The notes: a model not told the origin generated them from the sequence alone. A stretch of DNA of 64,000 nucleotides from Pseudodesulfovibrio sp. S3 (GCF_004025585.1 NZ_QTZO01000004.1:62001-126000); one strand, 5' to 3'; shown: positions 25,158 to 33,858, numbered from the stretch's first letter. Numbers and translations are program-made.

Positions 25158-25736
25158 TTACTTCAGTATTTTTTCGAAAATGAATTTGGAAAAGAGTTCA
25201 AGCGGTTCCGGGGAGTTGGTCACTTTCATCCTGATGATGGCTCCGTGCCATGCTTCGACCATGAAGATGGCGGTTTCACGGCTATCAAGATCCGTAGGAA
25301 TTTCTCCAAGAACCTTGGCTTCATCCAGTATGCTTGCAAAGGCGGCAATCATGCCGTCCATGGCTGCAAGGAGTTTTTCCCGAAAGGGTTTGCTCAAGTC
25401 GCCCATCTCCTGGGCAAGGTTTCCTATCGGACAGCCTCGGGTGTAGCCGTGGGTTTTGAAGTGGCTCTGGAAGGCGGCAAAAATATGCCGGACCTGTTCC
25501 AGTGGGGACAGCGAGGCATTCCTGCGGACCTCCTGGATCAATGCCCTGAACTGGCTGCCGTAATAGTCCACCATCTCTATGCCGAACGTCTCCTTGTTGT
25601 CGAAATAGAAATAGAATGATCCCTTGGGAACTCCTGCAGCTTGCAGGATGTCCTTGAGTCCGGTGTTGTTGAAGCCCCGTTGGTGTACCAGTTCGGCACC
25701 GGCTTCGATAAGGCGTTGCTTGGTGTCTTCGCTCAT
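25158..25736 (-). CDS. TetR-family regulator of an electrophile/redox-type regulon
   Basis: The 192-residue regulator has an N-terminal HTH (about residues 8-54; LKDILQAAGVPKGSFYFYF is the recognition region) and a helical ligand domain with a Cys in TRGCPIGNLAQEM. That Cys-Pro-x-Gly-Asn feature recurs in AcuR/NemR-like TetR proteins that sense reactive carbonyl or acrylate-type compounds. Its promoter and that of the CMD-like gene share an identical 15-bp operator. Ligand assignment is inference. Confidence 0.88.
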   Translation of the reverse strand: MSEDTKQRLIEAGAELVHQRGFNNTGLKDILQAAGVPKGSFYFYFDNKETFGIEMVDYYGSQFRALIQEVRRNASLSPLEQVRHIFAAFQSHFKTHGYTRGCPIGNLAQEMGDLSKPFREKLLAAMDGMIAAFASILDEAKVLGEIPTDLDSRETAIFMVEAWHGAIIRMKVTNSPEPLELFSKFIFEKILK

Positions 25737-25749
25737 AATGTCGAGACAA

Positions 25750-25779
25750 GAAATAGACCGGTCGTCTACCGGGTGTCAA
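25750..25779 (-). promoter_or_regulatory. Promoter of the TetR gene with operator copy 2
   Basis: Minus strand: TTGACA (25779-25774), 18 bp, TATTTC (25755-25750). The operator TAGACCGGTCGTCTA (25754-25768) fills the spacer, 17 nt before the ATG. This is a textbook autorepression layout. Confidence 0.7.
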
Positions 25780-25811
25780 GGTGTTTTATCGTCAGGATGG
25801 GACAAGAAGAA

Positions 25812-25838
25812 AGGGGAAGCCGGATCCCGGCTTCCCCT
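25812..25838 (-). terminator. Intrinsic terminator of the M16 protease gene
   Basis: 12-bp perfect stem AGGGGAAGCCGG / CCGGCTTCCCCT with a 3-base loop. On the minus strand it is followed by the T-rich TTCTTCTTGTC, directly after the protease stop. Confidence 0.8.
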
Positions 25839-25847
25839 CGGGGTGTA

Positions 25848-28544
25848 TTACGGGGTGACCTTCATGATGTAGGCCTTGTCAGGCGTCAGATACTCTGCCA
25901 CCAGTGCCTGTATTTCCTCGGCGGTGACGGTCTTGGCCCGTTCGATGACGATTGTCTCGTAGTCGGGGTCGAATCCGCGCGCCGAGAGGCTTGCAGCCTG
26001 ACGGCTGCGGGAGAGCAGGGACTGATGCTCCTGATAATAATCGCCCGTCAGGATGTTTCCGGCCCGGTCCAGTTCTTCCTTGGGAAGCGGGTTGGCTGCC
26101 AGGTCGGCGAGTACGGTCCTGAAGCCGTTCAGGGACTGTTCCACCTTGTCCGGGCCGGTTCCGATGTACAGGGCCATGAATCCGGTGTTGCGGCTCTGCC
26201 AGAGCATGGCCGTGACCGTGTAGGCCAGCCCCTGCTTGTCGCGCAGGTCGCGGAAGAGCAGGCCGGATTGGCCGGACAGGGCGGCTTGGAGAAGTTCCAG
26301 CTTGGCCGAGGTCTCCAGGTCGATCTTGCCCGGTGTGGGGAAGGTCATGAGGATATGCGCCTGGTTGCGGTCCGGCAGGTGCAGGTCGGCTTCGCGCTCC
26401 TGGCCCCATTCAGGGGTGCTGAAGGTGTATTCGCCCGTCGGTGCGGTCAGGGATTTCGCTATCTTGTTGGCAAATCCCTCAATGGCGGCTTGATCGAACT
26501 GACCGCATACGGCCAGGGTGAAGGGCTGCATGGACTGGCGGCTCCAGAAACGGATGATGTCTTTGGTGTCGAAGTTGTCGACGCTTTCGGGTGTTCCCGT
26601 GTGCAGCAGGGCGTAGGGACCGGTCTTGTACAGGAACGGGAAGAGGTTGCGGAAAGCCAGTCCCAGGGGGCGGTCCTCGCTCTGTTTGATGTCCGCTATC
26701 TGGTCCTGCTTGGACCGTTTGACTTCTGTTTCGCTGAAGGCCGGGGCGGTCAGGGTGTCTGCAAAAACCGGCAAAACCTTGTCAGTGAATCGGGTGGGGA
26801 ACTTGGCCTCAACGGCAAAGACGTTGCGCCCGGCCGTGGAACCCAGGCTGGCGGCGTGATCCGACAGGAAGTCCTGCATCTCCGTGGCCGACATGTTTGT
26901 GGTGCCTCGGGTCAGAGCCGTGGCCGTCAGGGCTGCCAACCCCTGCTGTTCCCGCGTCAGTTCGCCGTCGCCGCCTGTCCAGTACATGCTCATGGCGGTG
27001 TAGGGCAGGGTGTCGTCGGGCAGGAGCATCAGTTTGCTTCCGCCGGGCAGGGCAATGGTCGTGGGTTCCGTTGCAGACGCTGCGGTCAGCAGTTCCTTGT
27101 GGCTGTTCCTGGCAGGCCATTTGTCATTGGTGATGGCGGTCAGGGTCTCGGCGGATACGCCGCTGCCTTCCGGCACCAGCACGGCCAGGGCGAGTTGGTC
27201 AGGGCGGACGTATTCGTCGAACAGGTCTTTCATTTCGTCCCTGTCCACCTGGCTCAGGGCAAAGAGGTAGTTGCGTTCCGCCTGCTCACCGCCGTCGAAG
27301 AATTGGAAGTATCCGACCTTTCCGGCCAGGCCGGAGAGGGTCTCCTTGGCCAGGAATAGTGAGTTCTCCAGGTTCAGCCGGGCGCGTTCGATCTCGCGGT
27401 CCGTGAAGTCGGCAGGATCGAAATTGGCCAGTTCCGTGTTCAGCTCCGCCCAGAATGTTTCCACTTTGTCTGCGTCAAGAATGGCGTGGATGTACAACAT
27501 GCCGCCGCGTTCAAGTGAGAGCGGCGAAACAGAGATGTCGTCCACCAGTTGTTTGTCGTATTTGAAGGAACGGTAGAGCCGGGAAGTGTCGTCGCCGCCC
27601 ATGAGTTGGGCGAGCATTTCCAGTCCCGGGATCTTGGCGGACGCGCTGTGCGGGATGGGAAAGGCCGCGCCCATGTATACCTTGTTCCATTTGCCGGACA
27701 TCTCGACCACGCGGGGTCCGTTGCCGGTTTCGGGAATGGGCAAAGGTTCCGGCGGGATATACGATCGGGTGTTTTTCAAGGAGCCGAGCAGCTTGTCCGC
27801 TTCGGCCAGAATCTGATCGGGATTGACTTTGCCCACCACGGTCAGGAGCATAGACTGCGGCTGGTAATGGGTGGCTATGTAGTCCTTTATGTCATTCCGG
27901 GTGAAGGAGGAGACGGTTTCCCGGTAGCCGATGATCGGCCATTCGTAGCTGGAATCCTTCCAGACCATGGATTGCAGGGTCTTGAAAAGTTTGCTGCTGG
28001 GCGTGTCCTCGCCACGTTCCAGTTCTTCGAGCACAACCTTCTTTTCGTTCTCAAGCTCGGTTGAATTGATGGTCTGGTTGAAGGCCATGTCCGTAACCAC
28101 ATCCATGCCGAGTTGCCATTGGTCTTCGGGCACTTCCACGTAGTAGACAGTGTAGTCGAAGCTGGTGGCCGCGTTCAGGCTGCCGCCCACGGATTCGATC
28201 TCGCGGGCGGTTTCACCCGGAGCGCGTTTGTCGGTCCCTTTGAAGACCATGTGTTCAAGCTGGTGACTGATGCCCGCAATCTCGGGCGTTTCATAGGCAC
28301 TGCCCGCATGGACATAAAGGCGCACGTTGACCAGGGGGAAACGGTCGTCTTCCTTGATGAGTATGGTCATCCCGTTCTTGAGCTTGACGATATGGGGTGC
28401 TCCCATGGCGTTATCCGTCAAGGTCGGAAGGTGGATGGCCGGGATCGGGGTCGATGGTGTCTCGTTTCGTTTATTCATATTTGCGGTTTGGCAGCCGGGC
28501 AGGAGCAAGAGAAGGCCTGCCAGCAGTAATAATTGTCGGAACAT
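25848..28544 (-). CDS. M16-family zinc metalloprotease, lipoprotein form
   Basis: The 898-residue protein has a lipoprotein signal (LLLLLPGC, Cys18) and two tandem M16 halves. The first half carries the inverted zinc motif HQLEH (94-98) and the distal Glu in VVLEELERGED (about 173). The second half lacks HxxEH and is the usual inactive, substrate-shaping half. The size fits PqqL/pitrilysin-like proteases that digest peptides in the periplasm. It is transcribed alone from 28544 with a GGAGT Shine-Dalgarno and ends at a strong terminator. Target peptides are unknown. Confidence 0.92.
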   Translation of the reverse strand: MFRQLLLLAGLLLLLPGCQTANMNKRNETPSTPIPAIHLPTLTDNAMGAPHIVKLKNGMTILIKEDDRFPLVNVRLYVHAGSAYETPEIAGISHQLEHMVFKGTDKRAPGETAREIESVGGSLNAATSFDYTVYYVEVPEDQWQLGMDVVTDMAFNQTINSTELENEKKVVLEELERGEDTPSSKLFKTLQSMVWKDSSYEWPIIGYRETVSSFTRNDIKDYIATHYQPQSMLLTVVGKVNPDQILAEADKLLGSLKNTRSYIPPEPLPIPETGNGPRVVEMSGKWNKVYMGAAFPIPHSASAKIPGLEMLAQLMGGDDTSRLYRSFKYDKQLVDDISVSPLSLERGGMLYIHAILDADKVETFWAELNTELANFDPADFTDREIERARLNLENSLFLAKETLSGLAGKVGYFQFFDGGEQAERNYLFALSQVDRDEMKDLFDEYVRPDQLALAVLVPEGSGVSAETLTAITNDKWPARNSHKELLTAASATEPTTIALPGGSKLMLLPDDTLPYTAMSMYWTGGDGELTREQQGLAALTATALTRGTTNMSATEMQDFLSDHAASLGSTAGRNVFAVEAKFPTRFTDKVLPVFADTLTAPAFSETEVKRSKQDQIADIKQSEDRPLGLAFRNLFPFLYKTGPYALLHTGTPESVDNFDTKDIIRFWSRQSMQPFTLAVCGQFDQAAIEGFANKIAKSLTAPTGEYTFSTPEWGQEREADLHLPDRNQAHILMTFPTPGKIDLETSAKLELLQAALSGQSGLLFRDLRDKQGLAYTVTAMLWQSRNTGFMALYIGTGPDKVEQSLNGFRTVLADLAANPLPKEELDRAGNILTGDYYQEHQSLLSRSRQAASLSARGFDPDYETIVIERAKTVTAEEIQALVAEYLTPDKAYIMKVTP

Positions 28545-28987
28545 GGGAAGACTCCGTATGATTTGATGGTATGGTCGTTGTTAGCTGTTTTCATTTCGTT
28601 CATTGTCAAAGTTGAAGATAAGGCTGAAAAGTCGGCTGGCAAGCAGCGAACGGATTTAATGGCTGGAGCAGAAACGGACCCTAACCGAGCAGAGACGAAA
28701 TGAAAACCATTATTGGTTATGGATTCATTCTGGTTTTTTGCTTTCTCCTGTCGGGTGCGATTACTGGACAGGATTTTTTTTGGCAAAAGTCCAATTTGTA
28801 TTTTCCGGCCCCGTGAGTGTTGTTTGACCGTGCAATCAATAACCTTTTTCCTGTTTGCAGCGCGTGGAACGCGAGGCCCAGCCTTGTGAGAGCTCGTTGG
28901 AGATATTGACAAAATTCTCTTGGCGGGCATAGGTTTAGTGATTGATTGTCCAGGGTACTTCTGTGTTTAACCAAACGGAGGAATTGA
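28545..28987. other. Divergent intergenic region between the M16 protease and frdC
   Basis: This 443-bp region holds the divergent promoters. On the plus strand a consensus TTGACA (28906-28911) has TAGGTT at 18-bp spacing, a weak -10 candidate for frdC. A 38-codon ORF (28700-28816) is listed separately. GTTT-AACC-AAAC just before the frdC Shine-Dalgarno is a minor hairpin. Nothing else was recognised. Confidence 0.4.
28700..28816 (+). CDS. Possible 38-residue small membrane or secreted peptide
   Basis: An ATG at 28700 opens a 38-codon frame ending with TGA at 28814. The peptide begins MKT, has a hydrophobic run (about residues 4-20) ending in LLSGAITG, then a short polar/aromatic tail. It looks like a signal peptide or single helix. 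The Shine-Dalgarno is poor (AGAGACGA). It lies in the frd promoter region and could be chance. No family was recognised. Confidence 0.25.
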   Translation: MKTIIGYGFILVFCFLLSGAITGQDFFWQKSNLYFPAP

Positions 28988-29638
28988 ATGTCCATCAGTT
29001 ATGCACCAGCTGGCAAATCCGGCAAGTGGGATGGCGCATTGGATTGGCTGCAAATGCTGTCCGGCGTCAGCCTGATTTTGTTCATGTGGTGTCACATGCT
29101 ACTGGTTTCCAGTGTTGTCATCAGCCCCGCCCTCATGAACGGTATCGCATATTTTTTTGAGATGACCGGCATGGCTCAGGTGGGTGGTCCGCTTATCTTT
29201 CTCGTCTTTCTGACGCACTTTGTCCTGGCAGCCCGGAAGATTCCCTTCCGTTTTGACGGCCAGAAAACCATCTGGCAGCACGCCCGGATGATGCACCATG
29301 CCGATACCTGGCTGTGGGTGGTCCAGGTCGTGTCCGCCATGCTTATTCTGGTCATGGGGTCCATCCACATGTGGGTTGTGCTGACCGACCTGCCCATCAC
29401 CGCGGCCAAATCCGCTGCCCGCATCCAGGGCGGCTTCTGGGCTGTGTTCTATCTGTTCCTCCTCCCCCTGGCCGAGCTGCACGTCGGCATCGGTTTCTAT
29501 CGCATCGGCGTGAAGTGGGGTTTCGTGAAGGATAGGGAGCGGGGCAAATTCAAGCGGGGCGAAAACATGATTACTCTCATGTTCATCTGTATCGGGTTGA
29601 TCACCCTGATCCGCTTCATGTTTTTAAGCATCAACTAA
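28988..29638 (+). CDS. frdC: Fumarate reductase/succinate dehydrogenase diheme cytochrome b
   Basis: The 216-residue five-helix membrane anchor is of the Wolinella QFR type. Axial-ligand candidates His36, His77, His127 and His165 are spaced 41, 50 and 38 residues, close to the Wolinella pattern, so two hemes b are expected. Glu58 (22 after the first His) and Glu163 (two before the last His) match the positions of Wolinella Glu-C66 and Glu-C180, used for menaquinol oxidation and the E-pathway. It anchors FrdAB and oxidises menaquinol or reduces menaquinone. It starts behind GGAGGAA, first of frdCAB. Confidence 0.93.
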   Translation: MSISYAPAGKSGKWDGALDWLQMLSGVSLILFMWCHMLLVSSVVISPALMNGIAYFFEMTGMAQVGGPLIFLVFLTHFVLAARKIPFRFDGQKTIWQHARMMHHADTWLWVVQVVSAMLILVMGSIHMWVVLTDLPITAAKSAARIQGGFWAVFYLFLLPLAELHVGIGFYRIGVKWGFVKDRERGKFKRGENMITLMFICIGLITLIRFMFLSIN

Positions 29639-29651
29639 CGGAGAAAATGCC

Positions 29652-31487
29652 ATGCAGACTATCTACACCGATTTTCTTGTTGTCGGAGCAGGTCTGGCGG
29701 GCGAGCGTGCAGCCGTTGAGGCGGCCGACGCCGGTTTCTCCGCCATCTGTTTGAGCCTGGTTCCGGCCCGCCGGTCACATTCCTCTGCCGCACAGGGCGG
29801 TATGCAGGCCTCTTTGGGCAATTCCGTCATGGGCGAGGGCGACTGCCCGGATGTTCACTTTGCGGATACGGTCAAAGGCTCCGACTGGGGTTGCGACCAG
29901 GAGGTCGCCCGCATGTTTGCGGACACCGCACCCATTGAAATGCGCCGTCTGGCCCATTGGGGTGTGCCCTGGAACCGCGTTGTGCCTGGCAAGTCCATTT
30001 ACTACAAGGGCGGCAAGCAGTTCGAGAAGGTCGAAGCCAAGGAAAAGGAAGGGTTGATCATGGCCCGGTCCTTTGGCGGCACGGCCAAATGGCGCACCTG
30101 TTACACCTCGGACGGCACCGGTCATGCGGTCATGTGCACCATGGACAACCGCTGTGCCCAGGTGGGCGTCGAGGTCCATGACAAGACCGAAGCCATATCC
30201 CTGATCCAGGACGGTGACACCTGCTACGGCGTGGTGGCCCGCTGCCTGAGAACTGGTGAATTGCGCGTCTACCTGTCCAAGGCGACCATGATTGCCGCCG
30301 GCGGGTTCGGCCGCATCTATCCCAATACCACCAATGCGGTCATCTGTGACGGCGGGGCACACACCATGTGTGTCGATACAGGCGTTGTCCCCATGGGCAA
30401 CATGGAAGCCGTTCAGTTCCACCCGACCGGCATCGTGCCCACGGACATCCTGGTTACCGAAGGGTGTCGCGGTGACGGCGGAACCCTGCTCGACGTCGAT
30501 GAAAAACGTTTCATGGACATATACGAGCCTGAAAAGGCCGAGTTGGCCTCCCGCGACGTGGTCTCCCGCTGGATGACCCATCACATGCGCGAGGGGCACG
30601 GCGTCAAGTCGCCTTATGGCGAACACCTCTGGCTGGACATCCGCCATTTGGGCGAAGAGCATATCACCGGCAAGCTCCGTGAAGTGTACGAAATATGTAC
30701 CTACTTTCTGGGCGTTGATCCCATTCATCAGCTTATTCCGGTCCGGCCTACCCAGCACTATTCCATGGGCGGCGTGCGGACAAATAGGGATGGCGCGGCC
30801 TACGGTCTCAAAGGGCTGTTCGCCGCAGGCGAGGCCGCGTGCTGGGATATGCACGGCTTCAACCGTCTGGGCGGTAACTCCCTGGCGGAAACCGTGGTCG
30901 CCGGCGGTATCATCGGTCGAAAGATTGCCGAGTACCTTCAGGGCAGCGAGACCGAATTCAAGACCGGACTCATCAATGACGAGGTCAAGAAACAGCAGTC
31001 CCGCATCAACGCACTGATCAATGGCACCAACGGTTCGGAAAACATCTACAAGGTTCGTGCAGCCATGCAGGACGCCCTGCACAAGGGCGCGAACATCTTC
31101 CGTAACCAGGACGGGTTGGAGACTTGCGTGGCTTCCCTGCAGGAAGCCCTGGTCCGTTCCAAGAAAGTGGGCCTGCGTTCCAACGGCAAGGGCGTCAATC
31201 CCGAACTGGCCGCAGCCCTCAAGCTTGAAGGGCAGGTCAAGATGGCCCTGATGGTCGCCTATGGCGCGCTCATGCGTACCGAGTCCCGCGGTTCCCACAA
31301 CCGTGAGGATTTCACCGCCCGTAATGACCGCGATTGGCTCAACCGTACACTGGCGTATTGGAAAAAGGCCGACGACACCTTGCCGACGCTCGACTACGAG
31401 CCTGCAACCGAAGTCGTGGAGATTCCTCCAGGAGACCGTGGCTACGGCAAGTCCGAAATCATTAGCGCCGACGACAAAAAGGAATAG
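29652..31487 (+). CDS. frdA: Fumarate reductase/succinate dehydrogenase flavoprotein subunit
   Basis: The 611-residue flavoprotein has an N-terminal dinucleotide fold (VVGAGLAGERAA), the FAD-linking His in RRSHSSAAQGGMQAS, the substrate motifs QFHPTGI and RPTQHYSMGGV, and the catalytic Arg region SRGSHNREDF. It interconverts fumarate and succinate on the cytoplasmic face, exchanging electrons with FrdB. The length is slightly short of Wolinella FrdA. It begins 13 bp after frdC. Confidence 0.95.
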   Translation: MQTIYTDFLVVGAGLAGERAAVEAADAGFSAICLSLVPARRSHSSAAQGGMQASLGNSVMGEGDCPDVHFADTVKGSDWGCDQEVARMFADTAPIEMRRLAHWGVPWNRVVPGKSIYYKGGKQFEKVEAKEKEGLIMARSFGGTAKWRTCYTSDGTGHAVMCTMDNRCAQVGVEVHDKTEAISLIQDGDTCYGVVARCLRTGELRVYLSKATMIAAGGFGRIYPNTTNAVICDGGAHTMCVDTGVVPMGNMEAVQFHPTGIVPTDILVTEGCRGDGGTLLDVDEKRFMDIYEPEKAELASRDVVSRWMTHHMREGHGVKSPYGEHLWLDIRHLGEEHITGKLREVYEICTYFLGVDPIHQLIPVRPTQHYSMGGVRTNRDGAAYGLKGLFAAGEAACWDMHGFNRLGGNSLAETVVAGGIIGRKIAEYLQGSETEFKTGLINDEVKKQQSRINALINGTNGSENIYKVRAAMQDALHKGANIFRNQDGLETCVASLQEALVRSKKVGLRSNGKGVNPELAAALKLEGQVKMALMVAYGALMRTESRGSHNREDFTARNDRDWLNRTLAYWKKADDTLPTLDYEPATEVVEIPPGDRGYGKSEIISADDKKE

Positions 31488-31490
31488 AAC

Positions 31491-32228
31491 ATGTCCAGAT
31501 TACTGAAATTCAATATATTCCGGTATAATCCCGAGGACGACCAGTCTACGCCGCACATGCAGGAGTTCGTGCTGGAGGAAACCGACTCCATGACCCTGTT
31601 CATCGCGTTGAATCGTATCCGCGAAGAGCAGGACCCTGCATTGCAGTTCGATTTTTGCTGCCGAGCGGGCATTTGCGGATCCTGCGGCATGGTCATCAAC
31701 GGTCGTCCCGGATTGGCCTGCCACACCAAGACCAGGGACCTGCCCGGCGAGATCACGTTGTTGCCCTTGCCGGTCTTCAAGCTGGTAGGCGATTTGTCCG
31801 TGGACACCGGTACCTGGTTCCGCGACATGTACACCGCCACCGAGTCCTGGATTCATACGACCAAGGAGTTCGATCCGGATGCCCTTGAAGAGCGTATGGA
31901 CAACAAGGATGCCGTGGCCATCTACGAGTTGGAGCGGTGTGTGGAGTGCGGTTGCTGCATCTCGGCCTGCGGTACGGCTCGCCTGCGTGAGGATTTCATG
32001 GGAGCTGCGGCGCTCAACCGGGTGGCCCGTTTCCTCATTGATCCCCGTGATCAGCGGACCGAGAACGATTACTATGAGATCATCGGAAATGATATGGGTA
32101 TCTTCGGCTGCATGGGGCTGCTGGCCTGTGAGGACGTCTGTCCCAAGCACCTGCCGCTGCAAAATCAGCTCGGCTTCCTGCGTCGCAAAATGGGCATCAC
32201 TTCGTTGAAGCGGATCTTCAGGAAGTAA
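31491..32228 (+). CDS. frdB: Fumarate reductase/succinate dehydrogenase iron-sulfur subunit
   Basis: The 245-residue subunit has a plant-type 2Fe-2S domain (CRAGICGSC near 57-65 with Cys77). A C-terminal bacterial ferredoxin domain follows with CVECGCCISAC and CEDVCPKHLP, binding the 4Fe-4S and 3Fe-4S clusters. It relays electrons between the FrdC hemes and FrdA FAD. It begins three bases after frdA. A 147-bp gap with a hairpin element separates it from the fumarase genes. Confidence 0.95.
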   Translation: MSRLLKFNIFRYNPEDDQSTPHMQEFVLEETDSMTLFIALNRIREEQDPALQFDFCCRAGICGSCGMVINGRPGLACHTKTRDLPGEITLLPLPVFKLVGDLSVDTGTWFRDMYTATESWIHTTKEFDPDALEERMDNKDAVAIYELERCVECGCCISACGTARLREDFMGAAALNRVARFLIDPRDQRTENDYYEIIGNDMGIFGCMGLLACEDVCPKHLPLQNQLGFLRRKMGITSLKRIFRK

Positions 32229-32267
32229 ACGCCCAGGCTGTCGGATGATAGGTTTGATTAATATTAG

Positions 32268-32375
32268 AACAAGTTCGCAACGCCCCGAGCGAAGCGAGCG
32301 GTAAAAAGTTTTGAAGGGGAGTCCAGAGGGGAGACGTTTTCAAAAGTTTCCCCTCTGGCCGCCAGAGGCAAAGTT
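32268..32375 (+). repeat. Desulfovibrio-type intergenic hairpin element carrying the fumarase RBS
   Basis: The core is a 10-bp perfect stem CCAGAGGGGA (32323-32332) / TCCCCTCTGG (32349-32358) with an inner TTTT/AAAA pairing. It is preceded by CGAGCGAAGCGAGCG and an AAGTTTTGAAGGGGAGT lead, and followed by GCCGCCAGAGGC. I recall similar hairpin elements as abundant before genes in Desulfovibrio genomes; that needs a genome search. AGAGG in its last part is the only good Shine-Dalgarno for the fumarase gene at 32376. Confidence 0.6.
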
Positions 32376-33215
32376 ATGAGAGAGATACAAGCAGCGGATG
32401 TTGTGGAAGCCGTGGCCCAAATGTGCATGAAGGGCAACACCGAGCTTCCGCAGGATGTCCGCAGGAAATTCGAGCAGGCCATGGCCGAGGAGACTTCTCC
32501 GGCGGCCAAGGAAGTCCTGCGCCAGTTGTTGGAAAACGCCGATCTGTCCCTGGAGACCAAGCTGCCGTTGTGCCAGGACTGCGGGCTGGCCGTTTTTTAC
32601 GTTGAAGTGGGCGATGACTGCAAGGTCGTCGGCGGCAATCTGCGCGAGTTGATCAACGAGGGCGTTCGCAAGGGATATGCCGACGGCTATCTGCGCAAGT
32701 CCGCCTGCGATCCTCTTACCCGCGCCAATACCGGTGACGGAACTCCGGCCATCATCCATTTTGATATGGTGCCGGGCGATCGATTGAAGATTGCCTATAT
32801 GGCCAAGGGCGGTGGTGCGGAAAACATGTCTCGCGTCACCATGCTGGCTCCGGCCCAAGGATGGGAAGGCATTAAGAAGTTTGTCGTCAACCGGGTGGCC
32901 GAGGCCGGTCCCAACCCGTGTCCCCCGACCGTCATCGGCATCGGCGTGGGCGGCACTTTCGAACACGCTGCCAAGATCGCGAAGAAGTCGCTGTTGCGCA
33001 CATTGGACGATACGCATCCTGATCCGAAGATTGCGGCTTTGGAAAAAGAATTGGAAGAGGCTCTGAACGGCCTGGGCATAGGTCCCATGGGCTTGGGCGG
33101 CAAGACCACCGTGCTCGGCGTGAAGATAACCATGGAGCCGTGCCATCTGGCCAGTTTGCCTTTGGCCGTCAATGTCCAGTGTCATTCCCAGCGCCACGAG
33201 GAGGTCGTACTGTAA
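32376..33215 (+). CDS. Class I fumarase (Fe-S hydratase) alpha subunit
   Basis: The 279-residue N-terminal-type subunit belongs to the oxygen-sensitive class I fumarase/tartrate dehydratase family. It holds the 4Fe-4S ligands: Cys in LCQDCGLAVF, in SACDPLTRANTGDG and in NPCPPTVIGIGVGG. With the beta subunit it hydrates fumarate to malate. The stop overlaps the beta start by one base (TAATG), so the subunits are translationally coupled. Position after frdCAB fits a fumarate/malate module. L-tartrate dehydratase (TtdA) is the alternative, less likely here. Confidence 0.92.
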   Translation: MREIQAADVVEAVAQMCMKGNTELPQDVRRKFEQAMAEETSPAAKEVLRQLLENADLSLETKLPLCQDCGLAVFYVEVGDDCKVVGGNLRELINEGVRKGYADGYLRKSACDPLTRANTGDGTPAIIHFDMVPGDRLKIAYMAKGGGAENMSRVTMLAPAQGWEGIKKFVVNRVAEAGPNPCPPTVIGIGVGGTFEHAAKIAKKSLLRTLDDTHPDPKIAALEKELEEALNGLGIGPMGLGGKTTVLGVKITMEPCHLASLPLAVNVQCHSQRHEEVVL

Positions 33216-33766
33216 TGGCTGAATATAAATTGACCACTCCGTTGACCGATGAGGATATTGAGCAACTGAAGGCGGGCGATGTCGTTTTTCTGTCCGGCAC
33301 CATCCATTCCGCTCGTGATGCAGCCCATAAAAAGCTTTTCGACCTGCTTGATGCGGGCAAGGAACTGCCGTTCGAGCTGGAAGGATCGGCCATCTACTAC
33401 GTCGGTCCCAGTCCGGCCCCTCCGGGGCGTCCCATCGGGTCCGCCGGTCCGACCACCAGTTACCGCATGGATACCTATGCGCCCCGACTGCATGCGCTCG
33501 GCATGAAGGCGTCCATCGGCAAGGGCAAGCGTTCCGATGAGGTCAAGGCAGCCATGAAGGAACACAAGGGCGTGTACTTCGGTGCCACCGGCGGTGCAGG
33601 GGCATTGCTCTCCAATTCCATCGTGGAATCCACGGTGATCGCCTTCGAAGAACTGGGCCCTGAGGCCATTCGTGCCATGAAAGTCAAGGATTTTCCGTTG
33701 TTGGTAATCAATGACTGTCACGGCGGTGAATTGTACGTCAAACCCAAGCTTGACACTGCTGAATAA
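33215..33766 (+). CDS. Class I fumarase (Fe-S hydratase) beta subunit
   Basis: The 183-residue C-terminal-type subunit has the family motifs GTIHSARDAAHKK near residue 28, YVGPSPAPPGRPIGSAGPTT (substrate loop) and FGATGGAGALLS. The ATG at 33215 overlaps the alpha stop. GGAGGT within the alpha 3' end is the Shine-Dalgarno. The longer frame from 33140 lies inside alpha and is rejected. Confidence 0.92.
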   Translation: MAEYKLTTPLTDEDIEQLKAGDVVFLSGTIHSARDAAHKKLFDLLDAGKELPFELEGSAIYYVGPSPAPPGRPIGSAGPTTSYRMDTYAPRLHALGMKASIGKGKRSDEVKAAMKEHKGVYFGATGGAGALLSNSIVESTVIAFEELGPEAIRAMKVKDFPLLVINDCHGGELYVKPKLDTAE

Positions 33767-33802
33767 TTGGTTCACGAAGGGGGCTGGACAGGGGCCGTCC
33801 AA

Positions 33803-33826
33803 CCTCAAAATGATATTCATTTGAGG
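33803..33826 (+). other. Hairpin after the fumarase operon
   Basis: CCTCAAAATGA / TCATTTGAGG (one bulged A) with a 3-base loop and no T run. It lies between the fumarase stop and the small acidic ORF, and may be a 3' end stabiliser or weak terminator. Confidence 0.4.
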
Positions 33827-33858
33827 TAAGCAACTGACCTGAATATCAGAGGTTTGTC

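Noticed and set aside
25641-27359. 572-codon plus-strand frame opposite the M16 protease and TetR genes
   Set aside because: It covers real genes on the other strand and its translation is Gly/Gln/Val-rich without motifs; a shadow frame.
28560-28610. TTGACA on the minus strand as promoter of the M16 gene
   Set aside because: Nearest -10-like sequence is at about 20-bp spacing; too weak to call.
29775-31298. 507-codon minus-strand frame opposite frdA
   Set aside because: Antisense shadow of a highly conserved flavoprotein.
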